DNA of 64,000 nucleotides from Runella rosea. Lineage in GTDB: Bacteria > Bacteroidota > Bacteroidia > Cytophagales > Spirosomataceae. Where the stretch lies: assembly GCF_003325355.1 (NCBI RefSeq), contig NZ_CP030850.1, positions 2,108,001 through 2,172,000 of the forward strand, written 5' to 3'. The notes under the pieces are model-generated. The model was not told the origin of the DNA. It searched no databases and worked only from the letters and a program-made list of their open reading frames with translations. Each line of letters opens with the position of its first letter. Position 1 is the first letter of the stretch. Positions 1-10,696 of the stretch are shown here, piece after piece. The position numbers and the translations under genes are program-made.

Positions 1-44
1 TGAGTTACCTGTCAGGTGGTTTATTTTTCATATAGTTGTTAAGC

Positions 45-66
45 GGAGGAGATTAATCTCTCCTCC
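45..66 (-). terminator. Hairpin after the giant adhesin gene
   Basis: An 8-bp inverted repeat (GGAGGAGA / TCTCCTCC, 6-nt loop) lies 17 bp past the stop codon of the adhesin read on the minus strand. There is no clear T-run after it, so termination is inferred from position and stem only. Confidence 0.4.
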
Positions 67-83
67 ACGATTGGTAGTGCATT

Positions 84-3000
84 TTACTTAGGCAATTGCT
101 GCTGTATGATATAGAAGTTTTGTTTGAGGGCGTTACCGGGATGATTGTTGATGACGTTTTGGTAGATGTACTCTACATCATTGGTCGTTCCCTGGAAAAT
201 CACTTCCCCATCCATATTTATGTCTCCTGTGTAATAGCCCTGAAGGATGAAGAAAGGCAGTCCAATCACATTACCCACCGCCCCAATGACTTGCTGATAG
301 ACGACATTGACATCGTTGCCAGTGCCCTGATAAGTCACTTGGTCATCATAAAGTGCATTACCTGCCCAGAGGGCTTTCCCCTGTACAACATTTACCTGCG
401 ACTGATGAATCGGAGCGTTGGAGAAAACATAGGTGGGCGTCGTTGTTAATCTAAAATCGACAACTGTAGCAATATGTGTTAATGGAAGCGCATTTTTTGT
501 CATAACCCCCAAATGATTACGATGTTTGACGACTACAAAGTAGCTTGCTGGAATTGCGTTGGTGAAAACAATGGATGAAGTTCCATCTACGTCTACAATA
601 TCGCCATCTCGTTGTACAAGCGCCGATCGGCTATCGATAATATCAGTAGAGTCCGTGGCACTGCGAAGTTCTACAAATACCCAATCCACAATGGCATCCT
701 GTCCGGTGACAGTCAACACCGTGTTTGAGGTAATGGTATCGGCGGGAGTAGTTGGATTCCAGGCTGCGTAAGGCGATTTTCTTGGAATCAGGTTTTTCAC
801 CCGCAAATCATCTCGCATCAAATTACCTGAGAATACCCCAAACAACGAACCTTGTAAGTAAACTTTTGGCAGGAGTGCTACCTTACTGACTTGCAATATG
901 GTTATATAGACCGTGGCGGTATCACACAGATTAGGCGTGCCGTTGTCGCAGACCTTATAAATAAATCGGTCAGGACCTACGTAGTTATTATTCGGCGTGT
1001 ACGTGTAAGTGCCGTTCGGATTAAACACCACCGTTCCGTTAGTCGGGTTGGTCAGTTTTGTAAACGTGAGCGGGTCGTTGTTAGGATCGCTGTCGTTCGT
1101 GGCTACCGTTCCACTCACAGGCGTATTAACTTGGGTAACGTTGGCATCATCCACGGCCACAGGCGGGTCGTTTCCAGGAATCAATGGCAATACATCTATC
1201 GTCACCGTCGCCGTGTCGCAAGCGCCTTTCACATCGCAAAGCAGATATTTGAAGCTGTTCTTGCCGACAAATGCACCCGTTGGGCTGTAAGTGAAGCTGC
1301 TGTCGGATGGATTGTAAACCACCGTACCGTTGGTCGGATTAGTGATTTTGGTCACCGAAGCAAACTTGTCGCCCTGCGGATCAAAATCATTGCCCAACAC
1401 CCGTATTTTCACAGGTACGCCCACTTGCGTTTGGGTCGCATCGTCGTTGGCTACCACGCTGTTGGTGGTGACTGGAGGCAATATATCAATAGTCACGATG
1501 GCCGTATCACACAAGCCTGCACTGTTGCACACCACGTAGCAGAATTTATCCGTTCCTACGAAGTTGTTCGTTGGTGTATAGACATAGTTACCGTTGGCCT
1601 GCAGCACCACTGTTCCGTGTTGCGGCGGGCAAATAACTGGTATCGTAGTGTTGACCGTCAGCGGTAATCCTTGCGGGTCATCATCATTGGTCAACACATT
1701 ACCTGATACAGGGGTGTTGATTGGCGTATTGTTGATGTCATCGGTGGCCACAGGAGGCGATACCAATACCGTTATATAGACCGTGGCGGTATCACACAGA
1801 TTAGGCGTGCCGTTGTCGCAGACCTTGTAAATAAATCGGTCAGGACCTGCGTAGTTATTATTCGGCGTGTACGTGTAAGTGCCGTTCGGATTAAACACCA
1901 CCGTTCCGTTAGTCGGGTTGGTCAGTTTTGTAAACGTGAGCGGGTCGTTGTTAGGATCGCTGTCGTTCGTGGCTACCGTTCCACTCACAGGCGTATTAAC
2001 TTGGGTAACGTTGGCATCATCCACGGCCACAGGCGGGTCGTTTCCAGGAATCAATGGCAATACATCTATCGTCACCGTCGCCGTGTCGCAAGCGCCTTTC
2101 ACATCGCAAAGCAGATATTTGAAGCTGTTCTTGCCGACAAATGCACCCGTTGGGCTGTAAGTGAAGCTGCTGTCGGATGGATTGTAAACCACCGTACCGT
2201 TGGTCGGATTAGTGATTTTGGTCACCGAAGCAAACTTGTCGCCCTGCGGATCAAAATCATTGCCCAACACCCGTATTTTCACAGGTACGCCCACTTGCGT
2301 TTGGGTCGCATCGTCATTGGCTACCACACTGTTCTTGGTTACCAAAGGTAGGATGTCTATCGTTACCGTGGCCGTATCACACAAGCCTGCACTGTTGCAA
2401 ACCACGTAACAGAATTTATCCGTTCCTACGAAGTTGTTGGTTGGTGTGTAAGTGTAGTTACCATTGGCCTGCATCACCACGGTTCCGTGTTGCGGCGGAC
2501 AAATCGTCGGTATCGTTGTGTTGACCGTCAGCGGTAATCCCTGTGGGTCATCATCATTGGTCAACACGTTACCTGATACAGGGGTGTTAATCGGCGTGTT
2601 GTTGATGTCATCGGTGGCTACCGGAGGCGATACCAATACCGTTATATAGACCGTGGCGGTATCACACAGATTAGGCGTGCCGTTGTCGCAGACCTTGTAA
2701 ATAAATCGGTCGGGTCCTGCGTAGTTATTATTCGGCGTATAGGTGTAGGTGCCGTTCGGATTGAACACCACCGTTCCGTTAGTCGGGTTGGTCAGTTTGG
2801 TGAACGTGAGCGGGTCGTTGTTAGGGTCGCTGTCGTTCGTAGCTACCGTTCCACTCACCGGCACATTGACTCTGGTGATGTTGGCATCATCCACTGCTAC
2901 CGGCGGATCGTTGCCCGGAATTATTGGCAACACTTCTATCGTCACCGTGGCCGTGTCGCAAGCGCCTTTCACATCACAAAGCAGATATTTGAAGCTGTTC

Positions 3001-6000
3001 TTGCCGACAAATGCGCCCGTTGGGCTGTAAGTGAAGCTGCTGTCGGATGGATTGTACACCACCGTACCGTTGGTCGGATTAGTGAGTTTGGTCACCGAAG
3101 CAAACTTGTCGCCTTGTGGGTCAAAGTCATTGCCCAACACCTGTATTTTCACAGGAACACCTACTTGGGTTTGCGTTGCATCGTCATTGGCTACCACGCT
3201 ATTCTTGGTTAACAAAGGTATGATGTCTATCGTTACTGTGGCGGTATCGCACAAGCCTATGCTGCTGCACACCACGTAGCAGAAGGTATCCGTTCCTACG
3301 AAGTTGTTGTTTGGTGTGTACGTATAATTACCGTTGGCTTGTATCACCACTGTACCGTTTTTCGGCGGACAGATGGTCGGTATCGTTGTGTTGACTGTCA
3401 ATGGTAAACTTTGCGGATCACTGTCATTGGTCAACACGTTGCCTGATACAGGGGTGTTAATCGGCGTGTTGTTGATGTCGTTGGTGGCCACTGGAGGAAG
3501 TGCGGCTACTCTGATAGTTAACAAGCCATCATCACACAAACCCGTTGGATCACAAACTTTGTAAGGAATAGTAACGATCCCCACAAAATTTAAAGCCGGG
3601 GTAAAGGTAAATGAACCATTATTTGTCGTGTCCCACACGATGACGCCTTCACTGGCCAAAGGTGCCGCCAAAGGATCAAACAACAACTCGGCCAACGTAT
3701 TGTCAGGGTCGGAATCATTGGGGGCGACCGTACCACTAACGGGCGTATTGAAAGGGGTCGTATAGTTGTCATCAACTGCTACCGGCGGCTGACAATTCGG
3801 CGCAATCAAAGTACCGGAGGCGGTGGCTGTACAATTGTTGGCATCGGTTACGGTTACTGTGTAAGTACCCGATGATAAACCAGTTAAATCTTTAGTGGTA
3901 ATGCCGCCCGGGGACCATGAGTAAGTGTATGGCCCTATCCCACCTGTAACTACTGAAAATGCTTTACCGTCAATTGCCTGACAACTACGATTTTCAACTA
4001 TTACGCTAACGGTGAGCGCAGGGGCACTACCTACAGTAGCGGATATACTTTTGGTACAGCCCAGTGCATCAGTCACGATAACAGTATATGCACCTGATAA
4101 TAAGTTTGATGGATCTTGAACATTCCCGATGGCGGTTGGGCCAGTCCATACGTAAGAGAATGGGGCCACTCCATTTTGTATAATTAAATCGATTGAACCC
4201 TTGTTGACACTGCACGAAGAGTTATTCGAGACGGTGACAAAAAGTTCTATTTCGTTGGCGGGCTCAGTAATAACGACAGAGGCAGTAGCAGTACATCCAT
4301 TGGCGTCTGTAACGAATACATTGTATGTGCCTGCCTGTAATCCCGTTGCGGTCGCTGTCATCGCTCCATTGGACCAATTATACGTGTAAGGGGCGGTTCC
4401 ACCACTACCCGTAACGGTTGCTTCACCGTTGCTCCCTCCTTTACAGCTTACGCTTTTTGTTTGCGAAGCATTGGCCGTTAAAAGAGCAGGTTGAGTAACG
4501 GGACTTGCCGTTAATGTTTTCACACAACCAATAGCATCCGAAACAGTAACTGAATAAGTCCCTGCTGACAAGCCCGAAATGTCTTCTGTGATAGCACCAT
4601 TTGACCAGCTAAACGTAACGGGTGCAACGCCACCAGTAACGATTAGGTTTACTCTACCATTGTTATTACCAAAGCAACTGATAGAAGTAGTTATCGACGA
4701 AAGCGAAAGATTGGAGGTATTGTTAACGGTAAAGGTTTTAGAAACTTTACATCCAGTATTATCTGTCACTTCTAATGTATAATTACCCGCTATTAAATTA
4801 GTACGATCTTTTGAAGTCGGCCCATCTATCCATTTGTAGGTGTAAGGAGAAGATCCACCGGTTACTGATACCGTTATAGCGCCAGTTGCACTACCAGAAC
4901 AAAGGGCATTGGTGATTGCCCCCGTTATGATAATTTGGGTAGGTTCACCCACTGAAGTTGTGAATACTTCCGTACAAGAATTGGCATCAGTAACTGTAAC
5001 CGAATAATCTCCTGCCGGTAAATTGAACAGATTTTGGCTTGTCGAGCCGTTACTCCACAAATAGGTATAAGGAGGTGTGCCGCCACCGTTTGTAATAGAA
5101 ATCTCGCCAGTGGATGCACCAAAACAATCCGCATCAGTAGGCGTTATGGTCGCAGATATTGGGGCAGTGGGTCCAGAAATAGTAAATATGTTTGAAGTAA
5201 CCGAACAGCCATTGGCATCCGTTACTACTACATTATAGTTCCCGGGATTCAGCCCACTAATATCTTGGGTAGTAGCACCATTGTTCCACCCATAAGTATA
5301 AGGCGGCGTACCGCCGGTAGCATTAACATCTATACTTCCATTCCCATCCCCAAAACACAATACATTGGTTATGGCAACAGGAGCTACCGCAATCAAAGAG
5401 GAAGGTTGTGTAATGACCATGTTCACTAGTGGGAAGGTGCAGCCATTCGCATCAGTGATGGTCACATTATACGTACCCGCCGGGCGATTGGTGATGTCTT
5501 TCGTAGTTGCTGTAAAGCTGTTTGGACCCGTCCAAGCGTATGTATATGGCGCTGTACCGCCGGTTACGGTCAAAACAATTTGGCCATTTGTGCCATTTCG
5601 ACAAGTTACATTGGAAATAGCTCGAGTTGCACCTAAAACCGCGCTTGGCTGAGTTATTACGATGGTCTGCGTTGCTGTACAGCCATTGACATCAGTAACC
5701 GTTACCTGGTAAGTACCAGCTCCTATAGAGGGCTGATCTTGAATATTACCCGAAAAAGGAATTGAGTTACGAGTCCATACATAATTGTACGGTGCAGTAC
5801 CACCCGATACGCTTAAGTCTATACTTCCTGTTAAGCCTCCGAAGCAATTGACATTCGTTTTAACATTATCAAGGACAATACCCGCAGGCTGCGTTATGGT
5901 AGCAGACGTAGCACTTACGCATCCCGTGGCATCCGTAACGACTACACTGTAAGTCCCAGCCGCTAATCCTGTTCTGTCTTCGGTGATAGCTCCATCAGAC

Positions 6001-8888
6001 CACAAGTAGGTATAGGGGGCTGTGCCGCCCGTCACAGTCACGTTTATAGTGCCTGTGCTTGCACCGTTGCAAGTTACATCTGTCTTTGTGTTTGTTACTG
6101 TTGGCCCATTGGTACTGATGACGGCAACGGTGGAAGTCTGAAAACAACCTTTTGAATCCGTAACAGTTAGGGTATAACTGCCACTGCTCAAATTGGTCAG
6201 GTCTTCGGTTGTGGCGCCATTATTCCAATCAAAATCATAAGCGGGTGTTCCACCAGTTACGGTAATATTAATTGCTCCGTTTGATTGGTTACAGGTAGCA
6301 TTCGTAATCGACGCAGTTGTAAGCACGGGGTTATCTTCTACCGTAACGTTCACGGTAGCCGTAGCCTTACAACCTGAAGCATCCGTAACGACAACCGTGT
6401 ATATACCGTTGTGGATTGCTGCATTAGCATTTAGTATGGTGGGGTTCGGGCTAGATGACGTAAAACCGCTGGGCCCCGTCCAAGAATAGGAAACTCCACC
6501 AGTAGCTTGCAAACTGATTGTTCTGTCTTTACAAACGGGCAAAACAACGAAAGCCTGCGCGGTTGGTTGAATGACATCTACATCAATGCAGGTCTGGGCA
6601 CTTTCGTTACAATCATTCACCGCTACAACGCACACTTGGTAAGTTCCGGGCGTGACACCGGTCCAATTAACCCTGATTTCCGGTGTACCTTGTCCTGATA
6701 CGATGATTGCCCCGGCAGGAACCGTCCAGGTGTAGGATATATTGGCAGGGTTTGGAGCAACCGAGAAGACCTCAGCAACACTACTCCGGCAAATATCAAT
6801 GGGGTCGCAATTTGCGGGAGCATTCAAAACAATATTGCCAGTTGAAACCGTACAGCCTTTGGAGTCAGTAACGGTCAGACTATACGTACCAGCGGCTAAA
6901 CCTGTTCGGCTATTGGTATTATTGGTTCCAGCTAGGTCCGCCCAGTCGTAAGTATAAGGTGCTGTTCCTCCAGTTACGGCAGGTGTTATGCTTCCTGAGG
7001 CAAAACATTGTGGTTGTACCAATGATTGGCTAACGGCCAACGCTGCCGAAGGTTGCGTAATTGTAACATTTACGGTCTCCTCACAACCGCCAGCATCCTT
7101 AACAGTGATGACGTAAGCGCCGGCAGTTAAGTTGGTAAACGTACCTGAACTGCCAAAAGCGCCGCTACCCAGTTTGTAAGTGTATGGAGCAACCCCATTT
7201 GAGCCTGCAACGGTGACAGCACCAGTTGAGGCGCCAAAGCAATTTATATTCGTTTGTGATGTTACGGAAGCAGTGATAGCACCACAAAATAACGTAAGCG
7301 CCGCTGAGCGTTTGAATCGAATGCAATCATTAGAACTATGCGTGACCACTACGTAATAATTATTTGCGTATAACCCCGTACTGTTCGTAATATTGAGCGT
7401 AGCCGTTGTTACTCCGCTGTATACGCCCGTGTTTGTCAGCGTTGTTCCACCGGCATCAGGATCACCCAAATACCATTGGTAAATTAGGCCCGCGTTTGAG
7501 TTTGCTGCTGTACCGTAGCTGGGTGTACCGCCAGTGTATGAGGTGGCGTTATCACCGCGAGCGGAGATACTGAAGGTGGCAGGTGCAGCTAGAGCCACAG
7601 ATTGATTACTCGGGTTGGTCACAATAACAACCCGAGTAGCCACCTGACTGCCTCCAACGGTTTGACCACCGCCCGCAAAGTTTGGAACACCGTTTGTGCC
7701 AACTGCTCCGGTCAGTCGGCCATTGGCATCTACATTTGCCGTTGTAAAAGCAGCCCCGCCTTCGATAGCATCAAAGCATCCATCCCCGTCAGAATCGTTA
7801 TCCAATGAATTAATCAGACCGTCGTTGTCTATATTTCCGGCACCCTCCACCGTATCCAATATGCCGTCGTTATCATCGTCTAAATCGCACGCGTCCGAAA
7901 TATTATCCCCGTCGGAGTCGGGTAAACTGCCGACCACAAGGGGATTGGGGGTGAGCGTTGTTTGGTTCGTGATATTATTCGCATCTCGTATCTGCACCGT
8001 ATAGTTTCCAGCCGTAAGGCTGTTAAATACATTGCTGTTCTGCCAAGCACCGGCGTTGATTCGGTATTGATACGTACCGCTTCCTCCCGTTGGATTGGAT
8101 ACGGTTATTGAACCATTGGCCGTGCCAATACAGGCGTCCGTTTTACTGGCCGTTCCACCTACCGGTGGAAGCGAATAGTTGACAACAAGCTGTGGACGGT
8201 TATTCGGATCAGTTGCATCATCACTGTACATGTAGTACCATGATTCTTCTTTGTCACCTACAAGAGTAGCAGGTACTATACCCAAACCATTATTCGGAGA
8301 TGTACCATTGTACCACTCCTGAACCAACGTTGTAATGGTGATATTATAGACTGTACCCGTAGCATCAGATGCACCGGCCGTTAGTGTGCCATAGTTGGTG
8401 CCTGCAAAATTCCCTCCAGTCCAACTGCCAGTCCCAGGACTGTTCCAAGTGGATGACCCTGACTGAGCGGCATTACAGGCTGTACCTTCTACCCAAGGAG
8501 TAGTAACCCTTCTGATGATTGACGTGAACGCTGAACCTGCCTCGTTATCCCATCCTGTACCGTTTGGTGCGTGTACCATTCTGAGGGTTGCCGAGGTGAT
8601 GGTTGCCCCAGCAGGAATAGTCGACAAATCAAACTCAAGGAGGGGATTTTGTTGGTAATTGGTAGCGTTATCCGGGCCGATTCCCTGGCATGAGCCGAAG
8701 TTGCGAGTATTGGCTCCTTTATAAACCTGAGTTGCTTTGGTTGAGGGAATGGTTGTAGTCTGTGCATGAATAACCGCTACACCACCAAAAAACAGGCATA
8801 AAACAAGTGTGATACGCGACAAATGACAATAAATCTTCGAAGACTTACCTTTTATTTGTTTAGATACGTAGGTATAAATCGCTTCCAT
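84..8888 (-). CDS. Giant secreted SprB/cadherin-like repeat adhesin (2934 aa)
   Basis: A very large exported surface protein. It starts with a long basic n-region and a hydrophobic signal segment ending near VIHAQ (about residue 43). Then come a DNRLRE-like domain (about 50-240), a SprB repeat, a calcium-binding thrombospondin type 3-like Asp-rich stretch (DSDGDNISDACDLDDDNDG, about 325), about 14 further SprB-type repeats (C-x-G...G-x-I...GGTAPYTYxW) with two PKD/Ig-like modules among them, then about ten cadherin/Ig-like repeats beginning PPVAxDD or NSVVANDD. The C-terminus carries a dockerin-like loop (GDINMDGEV) and ends QQQLPK, with no clear type IX secretion CTD. Three 290-aa blocks of the cadherin-like part are near-copies at DNA level. 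SprB repeats are known from the gliding adhesin SprB of Flavobacterium; a role in adhesion or gliding is inferred. It lies 47 bp downstream of the spermidine synthase-like gene and may be cotranscribed with it. Confidence 0.9.
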   Translation of the reverse strand: MEAIYTYVSKQIKGKSSKIYCHLSRITLVLCLFFGGVAVIHAQTTTIPSTKATQVYKGANTRNFGSCQGIGPDNATNYQQNPLLEFDLSTIPAGATITSATLRMVHAPNGTGWDNEAGSAFTSIIRRVTTPWVEGTACNAAQSGSSTWNSPGTGSWTGGNFAGTNYGTLTAGASDATGTVYNITITTLVQEWYNGTSPNNGLGIVPATLVGDKEESWYYMYSDDATDPNNRPQLVVNYSLPPVGGTASKTDACIGTANGSITVSNPTGGSGTYQYRINAGAWQNSNVFNSLTAGNYTVQIRDANNITNQTTLTPNPLVVGSLPDSDGDNISDACDLDDDNDGILDTVEGAGNIDNDGLINSLDNDSDGDGCFDAIEGGAAFTTANVDANGRLTGAVGTNGVPNFAGGGQTVGGSQVATRVVIVTNPSNQSVALAAPATFSISARGDNATSYTGGTPSYGTAANSNAGLIYQWYLGDPDAGGTTLTNTGVYSGVTTATLNITNSTGLYANNYYVVVTHSSNDCIRFKRSAALTLFCGAITASVTSQTNINCFGASTGAVTVAGSNGVAPYTYKLGSGAFGSSGTFTNLTAGAYVITVKDAGGCEETVNVTITQPSAALAVSQSLVQPQCFASGSITPAVTGGTAPYTYDWADLAGTNNTNSRTGLAAGTYSLTVTDSKGCTVSTGNIVLNAPANCDPIDICRSSVAEVFSVAPNPANISYTWTVPAGAIIVSGQGTPEIRVNWTGVTPGTYQVCVVAVNDCNESAQTCIDVDVIQPTAQAFVVLPVCKDRTISLQATGGVSYSWTGPSGFTSSSPNPTILNANAAIHNGIYTVVVTDASGCKATATVNVTVEDNPVLTTASITNATCNQSNGAINITVTGGTPAYDFDWNNGATTEDLTNLSSGSYTLTVTDSKGCFQTSTVAVISTNGPTVTNTKTDVTCNGASTGTINVTVTGGTAPYTYLWSDGAITEDRTGLAAGTYSVVVTDATGCVSATSATITQPAGIVLDNVKTNVNCFGGLTGSIDLSVSGGTAPYNYVWTRNSIPFSGNIQDQPSIGAGTYQVTVTDVNGCTATQTIVITQPSAVLGATRAISNVTCRNGTNGQIVLTVTGGTAPYTYAWTGPNSFTATTKDITNRPAGTYNVTITDANGCTFPLVNMVITQPSSLIAVAPVAITNVLCFGDGNGSIDVNATGGTPPYTYGWNNGATTQDISGLNPGNYNVVVTDANGCSVTSNIFTISGPTAPISATITPTDADCFGASTGEISITNGGGTPPYTYLWSNGSTSQNLFNLPAGDYSVTVTDANSCTEVFTTSVGEPTQIIITGAITNALCSGSATGAITVSVTGGSSPYTYKWIDGPTSKDRTNLIAGNYTLEVTDNTGCKVSKTFTVNNTSNLSLSSITTSISCFGNNNGRVNLIVTGGVAPVTFSWSNGAITEDISGLSAGTYSVTVSDAIGCVKTLTASPVTQPALLTANASQTKSVSCKGGSNGEATVTGSGGTAPYTYNWSNGAMTATATGLQAGTYNVFVTDANGCTATASVVITEPANEIELFVTVSNNSSCSVNKGSIDLIIQNGVAPFSYVWTGPTAIGNVQDPSNLLSGAYTVIVTDALGCTKSISATVGSAPALTVSVIVENRSCQAIDGKAFSVVTGGIGPYTYSWSPGGITTKDLTGLSSGTYTVTVTDANNCTATASGTLIAPNCQPPVAVDDNYTTPFNTPVSGTVAPNDSDPDNTLAELLFDPLAAPLASEGVIVWDTTNNGSFTFTPALNFVGIVTIPYKVCDPTGLCDDGLLTIRVAALPPVATNDINNTPINTPVSGNVLTNDSDPQSLPLTVNTTIPTICPPKNGTVVIQANGNYTYTPNNNFVGTDTFCYVVCSSIGLCDTATVTIDIIPLLTKNSVVANDDATQTQVGVPVKIQVLGNDFDPQGDKFASVTKLTNPTNGTVVYNPSDSSFTYSPTGAFVGKNSFKYLLCDVKGACDTATVTIEVLPIIPGNDPPVAVDDANITRVNVPVSGTVATNDSDPNNDPLTFTKLTNPTNGTVVFNPNGTYTYTPNNNYAGPDRFIYKVCDNGTPNLCDTATVYITVLVSPPVATDDINNTPINTPVSGNVLTNDDDPQGLPLTVNTTIPTICPPQHGTVVMQANGNYTYTPTNNFVGTDKFCYVVCNSAGLCDTATVTIDILPLVTKNSVVANDDATQTQVGVPVKIRVLGNDFDPQGDKFASVTKITNPTNGTVVYNPSDSSFTYSPTGAFVGKNSFKYLLCDVKGACDTATVTIDVLPLIPGNDPPVAVDDANVTQVNTPVSGTVATNDSDPNNDPLTFTKLTNPTNGTVVFNPNGTYTYTPNNNYAGPDRFIYKVCDNGTPNLCDTATVYITVLVSPPVATDDINNTPINTPVSGNVLTNDDDPQGLPLTVNTTIPVICPPQHGTVVLQANGNYVYTPTNNFVGTDKFCYVVCNSAGLCDTAIVTIDILPPVTTNSVVANDDATQTQVGVPVKIRVLGNDFDPQGDKFASVTKITNPTNGTVVYNPSDSSFTYSPTGAFVGKNSFKYLLCDVKGACDTATVTIDVLPLIPGNDPPVAVDDANVTQVNTPVSGTVATNDSDPNNDPLTFTKLTNPTNGTVVFNPNGTYTYTPNNNYVGPDRFIYKVCDNGTPNLCDTATVYITILQVSKVALLPKVYLQGSLFGVFSGNLMRDDLRVKNLIPRKSPYAAWNPTTPADTITSNTVLTVTGQDAIVDWVFVELRSATDSTDIIDSRSALVQRDGDIVDVDGTSSIVFTNAIPASYFVVVKHRNHLGVMTKNALPLTHIATVVDFRLTTTPTYVFSNAPIHQSQVNVVQGKALWAGNALYDDQVTYQGTGNDVNVVYQQVIGAVGNVIGLPFFILQGYYTGDINMDGEVIFQGTTNDVEYIYQNVINNHPGNALKQNFYIIQQQLPK
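901..3500. repeat. Three tandem 870-bp repeats inside the adhesin gene
   Basis: The same sequence restarts at 901, 1771 and 2641, an exact 870-bp period (290 codons, in frame). Each unit encodes three cadherin/Ig-like modules. The two units nearest the 3' end of the gene (901-1770 and 1771-2640) are nearly identical over long stretches, for example 1009-1290 and 1879-2160 have the same translation in another frame. The third (2641 to about 3500) has more substitutions. This indicates recent duplication or gene conversion. Confidence 0.95.
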
Positions 8889-8935
8889 ATTATTGCTTTT
8901 AATTCGATTAAGACATAAAATACTTTGTTGTTGAA

Positions 8936-10576
8936 TCAGTAAATTGGTACCCCTTTTTTGATGAGTCCATTTACTGTGTATTCAATCTTATTTTTTCTCC
9001 AATTCAAAACAGTTGGAGTATTCAGTAATTCTAAGTTTGGCTTGTCATCAGTCATCACATCAACATCCCCTAATTCATACCCTGTTATTGGGGCATAATC
9101 TGTCGCAGAAAAAGAATCGTTCGGCAACAGCTCATTATATCTTAAGTTTTGGCTGAGAGCCTCTTTGATATTTAGTGAACCTGGGGTTCCGTAGATCAGT
9201 AAATCCGCAGATATTGATTTACTTTCATTCTTAACAGCAAACATTTTGTAACCAATGGATTCAAATGTTTTGATAACCGAACGAGGGGCAAGTGAAAGTC
9301 TTGGGTCTTCTGTATCTAGTTGACCCTGAAAATTCACAATAACCAACGCATCCTCATTTAATGCAGCCTTTAACTCCCTTAAGCCTTCTTGGGTAAACAT
9401 GTGGGAGGGCTGGACCTCCCCATTTACAATATCTAATATGACTACATCGTATTTTTTAGCTGTATTTCGAATGTAATGACGTGCGTCATCAATGGTTAGA
9501 TTAGCAGAGGTTGGATCATATCCAAACCATTGCTCAGCAATAAACGGAATCCGTTCGTCCAATTCCACAATATCGAGTTCAAAACCCAGTTTAATCAAGT
9601 TATAAGCAATACTTCCTCCACCCATTCCCAATAGCAAAGCCTTGCTTTTAGCCGGTTTTATCCCCGCCAAAGCTGTAACTTTATGGGGGTATCTCCATAC
9701 TGAAAATGGCTGGATGCCTACATTAGTAAAAGTTTGGTCTATTCCATTAAGCAACAACTGCCTTGTGTTCACTTGACGGCCGTCTTTGGCAAAACCTTTA
9801 TGATCCACAACCGCCCATTCTCCCAATATACCGCTGGACTGATACTGTATTGTGATTGCGGGGTCACTAGTTGGTTTACTATAGACGAACGGAACGGAAA
9901 AAACAAAAAGGCCAAAGGTGAGAACAGCTTGCGTTTTTTGTTTGTGGCTTAACATACCGATTGCCGAAATGACTATCAAAACAGCTCCTGTAAAAGTTGC
10001 AGTTGTTCGGATACCGAGTTCGGGGATTAACACAAAGCCCGCAAGAAACGTAGCGAGTATGCCCCCGACGGTAGAGATGGCATAGATTGTACCAGCTGTT
10101 TGCCCTGAATTTTCCTGTGATTGATTAATTAGCTGTATAATGATTGGCGAAACCATCCCCATACAAAAAATGGGAGGCAATAAGTATATTGAAACCGAGA
10201 TTAGTGAGCCGATACGAACCCCAAAATCAGCTGTAGCCATCATGATAGCTGGAGCAATTCTGGGGGCAATTATTGTTAATATTGCCCCAACAGCAAGTAC
10301 AGAAAAGAGTGGGCTTTTGTCTTTGTATTTATTAGAAACATTACCACCAATAAAATATCCGCAGGAAAGAGCAATTAGCGTAACCCCCAATACAGATGCC
10401 CAAACATACATCGAGGTTCCGTAAAATGGTGCTACAATCTTTGCACCCAGTAACTCTATAATCATAACCGCTGCCCCCTCCACAAAAGATACTATTAAGA
10501 ATAGCTTCCTTTGGCCTGGAGGTAGCACATTATCTTTATGTGCAATACTGGATTTAATATTCAGTTTGTCTTTCAT
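8936..10576 (-). CDS. Membrane protein with C-terminal spermidine synthase-like methyltransferase fold
   Basis: The N-terminal half (about residues 25-220) consists of several hydrophobic membrane segments like those of fused MFS/spermidine synthases. The C-terminal half is a Rossmann methyltransferase fold of the spermine/spermidine synthase family: nucleotide loop GMGGGS (about 315-320), acidic VELDE (about 338), DDARHYI (about 364) and VVILDIVNGE (about 382). In true aminopropyltransferases the last motif carries a catalytic Asp near D-x-T/S-D-P; here it reads DIVNGE, so polyamine synthesis is not certain and another small-molecule or peptide transfer is possible. The gene lies between two secreted repeat-protein genes on the same strand, 47 bp before one and 120 bp after the other, which suggests a shared unit. 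The neighbourhood function is unknown. Confidence 0.8.
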   Translation of the reverse strand: MKDKLNIKSSIAHKDNVLPPGQRKLFLIVSFVEGAAVMIIELLGAKIVAPFYGTSMYVWASVLGVTLIALSCGYFIGGNVSNKYKDKSPLFSVLAVGAILTIIAPRIAPAIMMATADFGVRIGSLISVSIYLLPPIFCMGMVSPIIIQLINQSQENSGQTAGTIYAISTVGGILATFLAGFVLIPELGIRTTATFTGAVLIVISAIGMLSHKQKTQAVLTFGLFVFSVPFVYSKPTSDPAITIQYQSSGILGEWAVVDHKGFAKDGRQVNTRQLLLNGIDQTFTNVGIQPFSVWRYPHKVTALAGIKPAKSKALLLGMGGGSIAYNLIKLGFELDIVELDERIPFIAEQWFGYDPTSANLTIDDARHYIRNTAKKYDVVILDIVNGEVQPSHMFTQEGLRELKAALNEDALVIVNFQGQLDTEDPRLSLAPRSVIKTFESIGYKMFAVKNESKSISADLLIYGTPGSLNIKEALSQNLRYNELLPNDSFSATDYAPITGYELGDVDVMTDDKPNLELLNTPTVLNWRKNKIEYTVNGLIKKGVPIY

Positions 10577-10696
10577 TAGAAATATTTTTTAATTTTTTCC
10601 TTTCTACCTATGTTGAACCCGGCTTAGACAATCCATGAGTGTCCTTTTGAGCACCTCTTTTTTGAAGGCCATTAGCTTATTCGAGCCGTTAAAATG

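Noticed and set aside
901-3500. Possible CRISPR or satellite array
   Set aside because: Units are 870 bp, in frame, without spacers; they are coding repeats of the adhesin.
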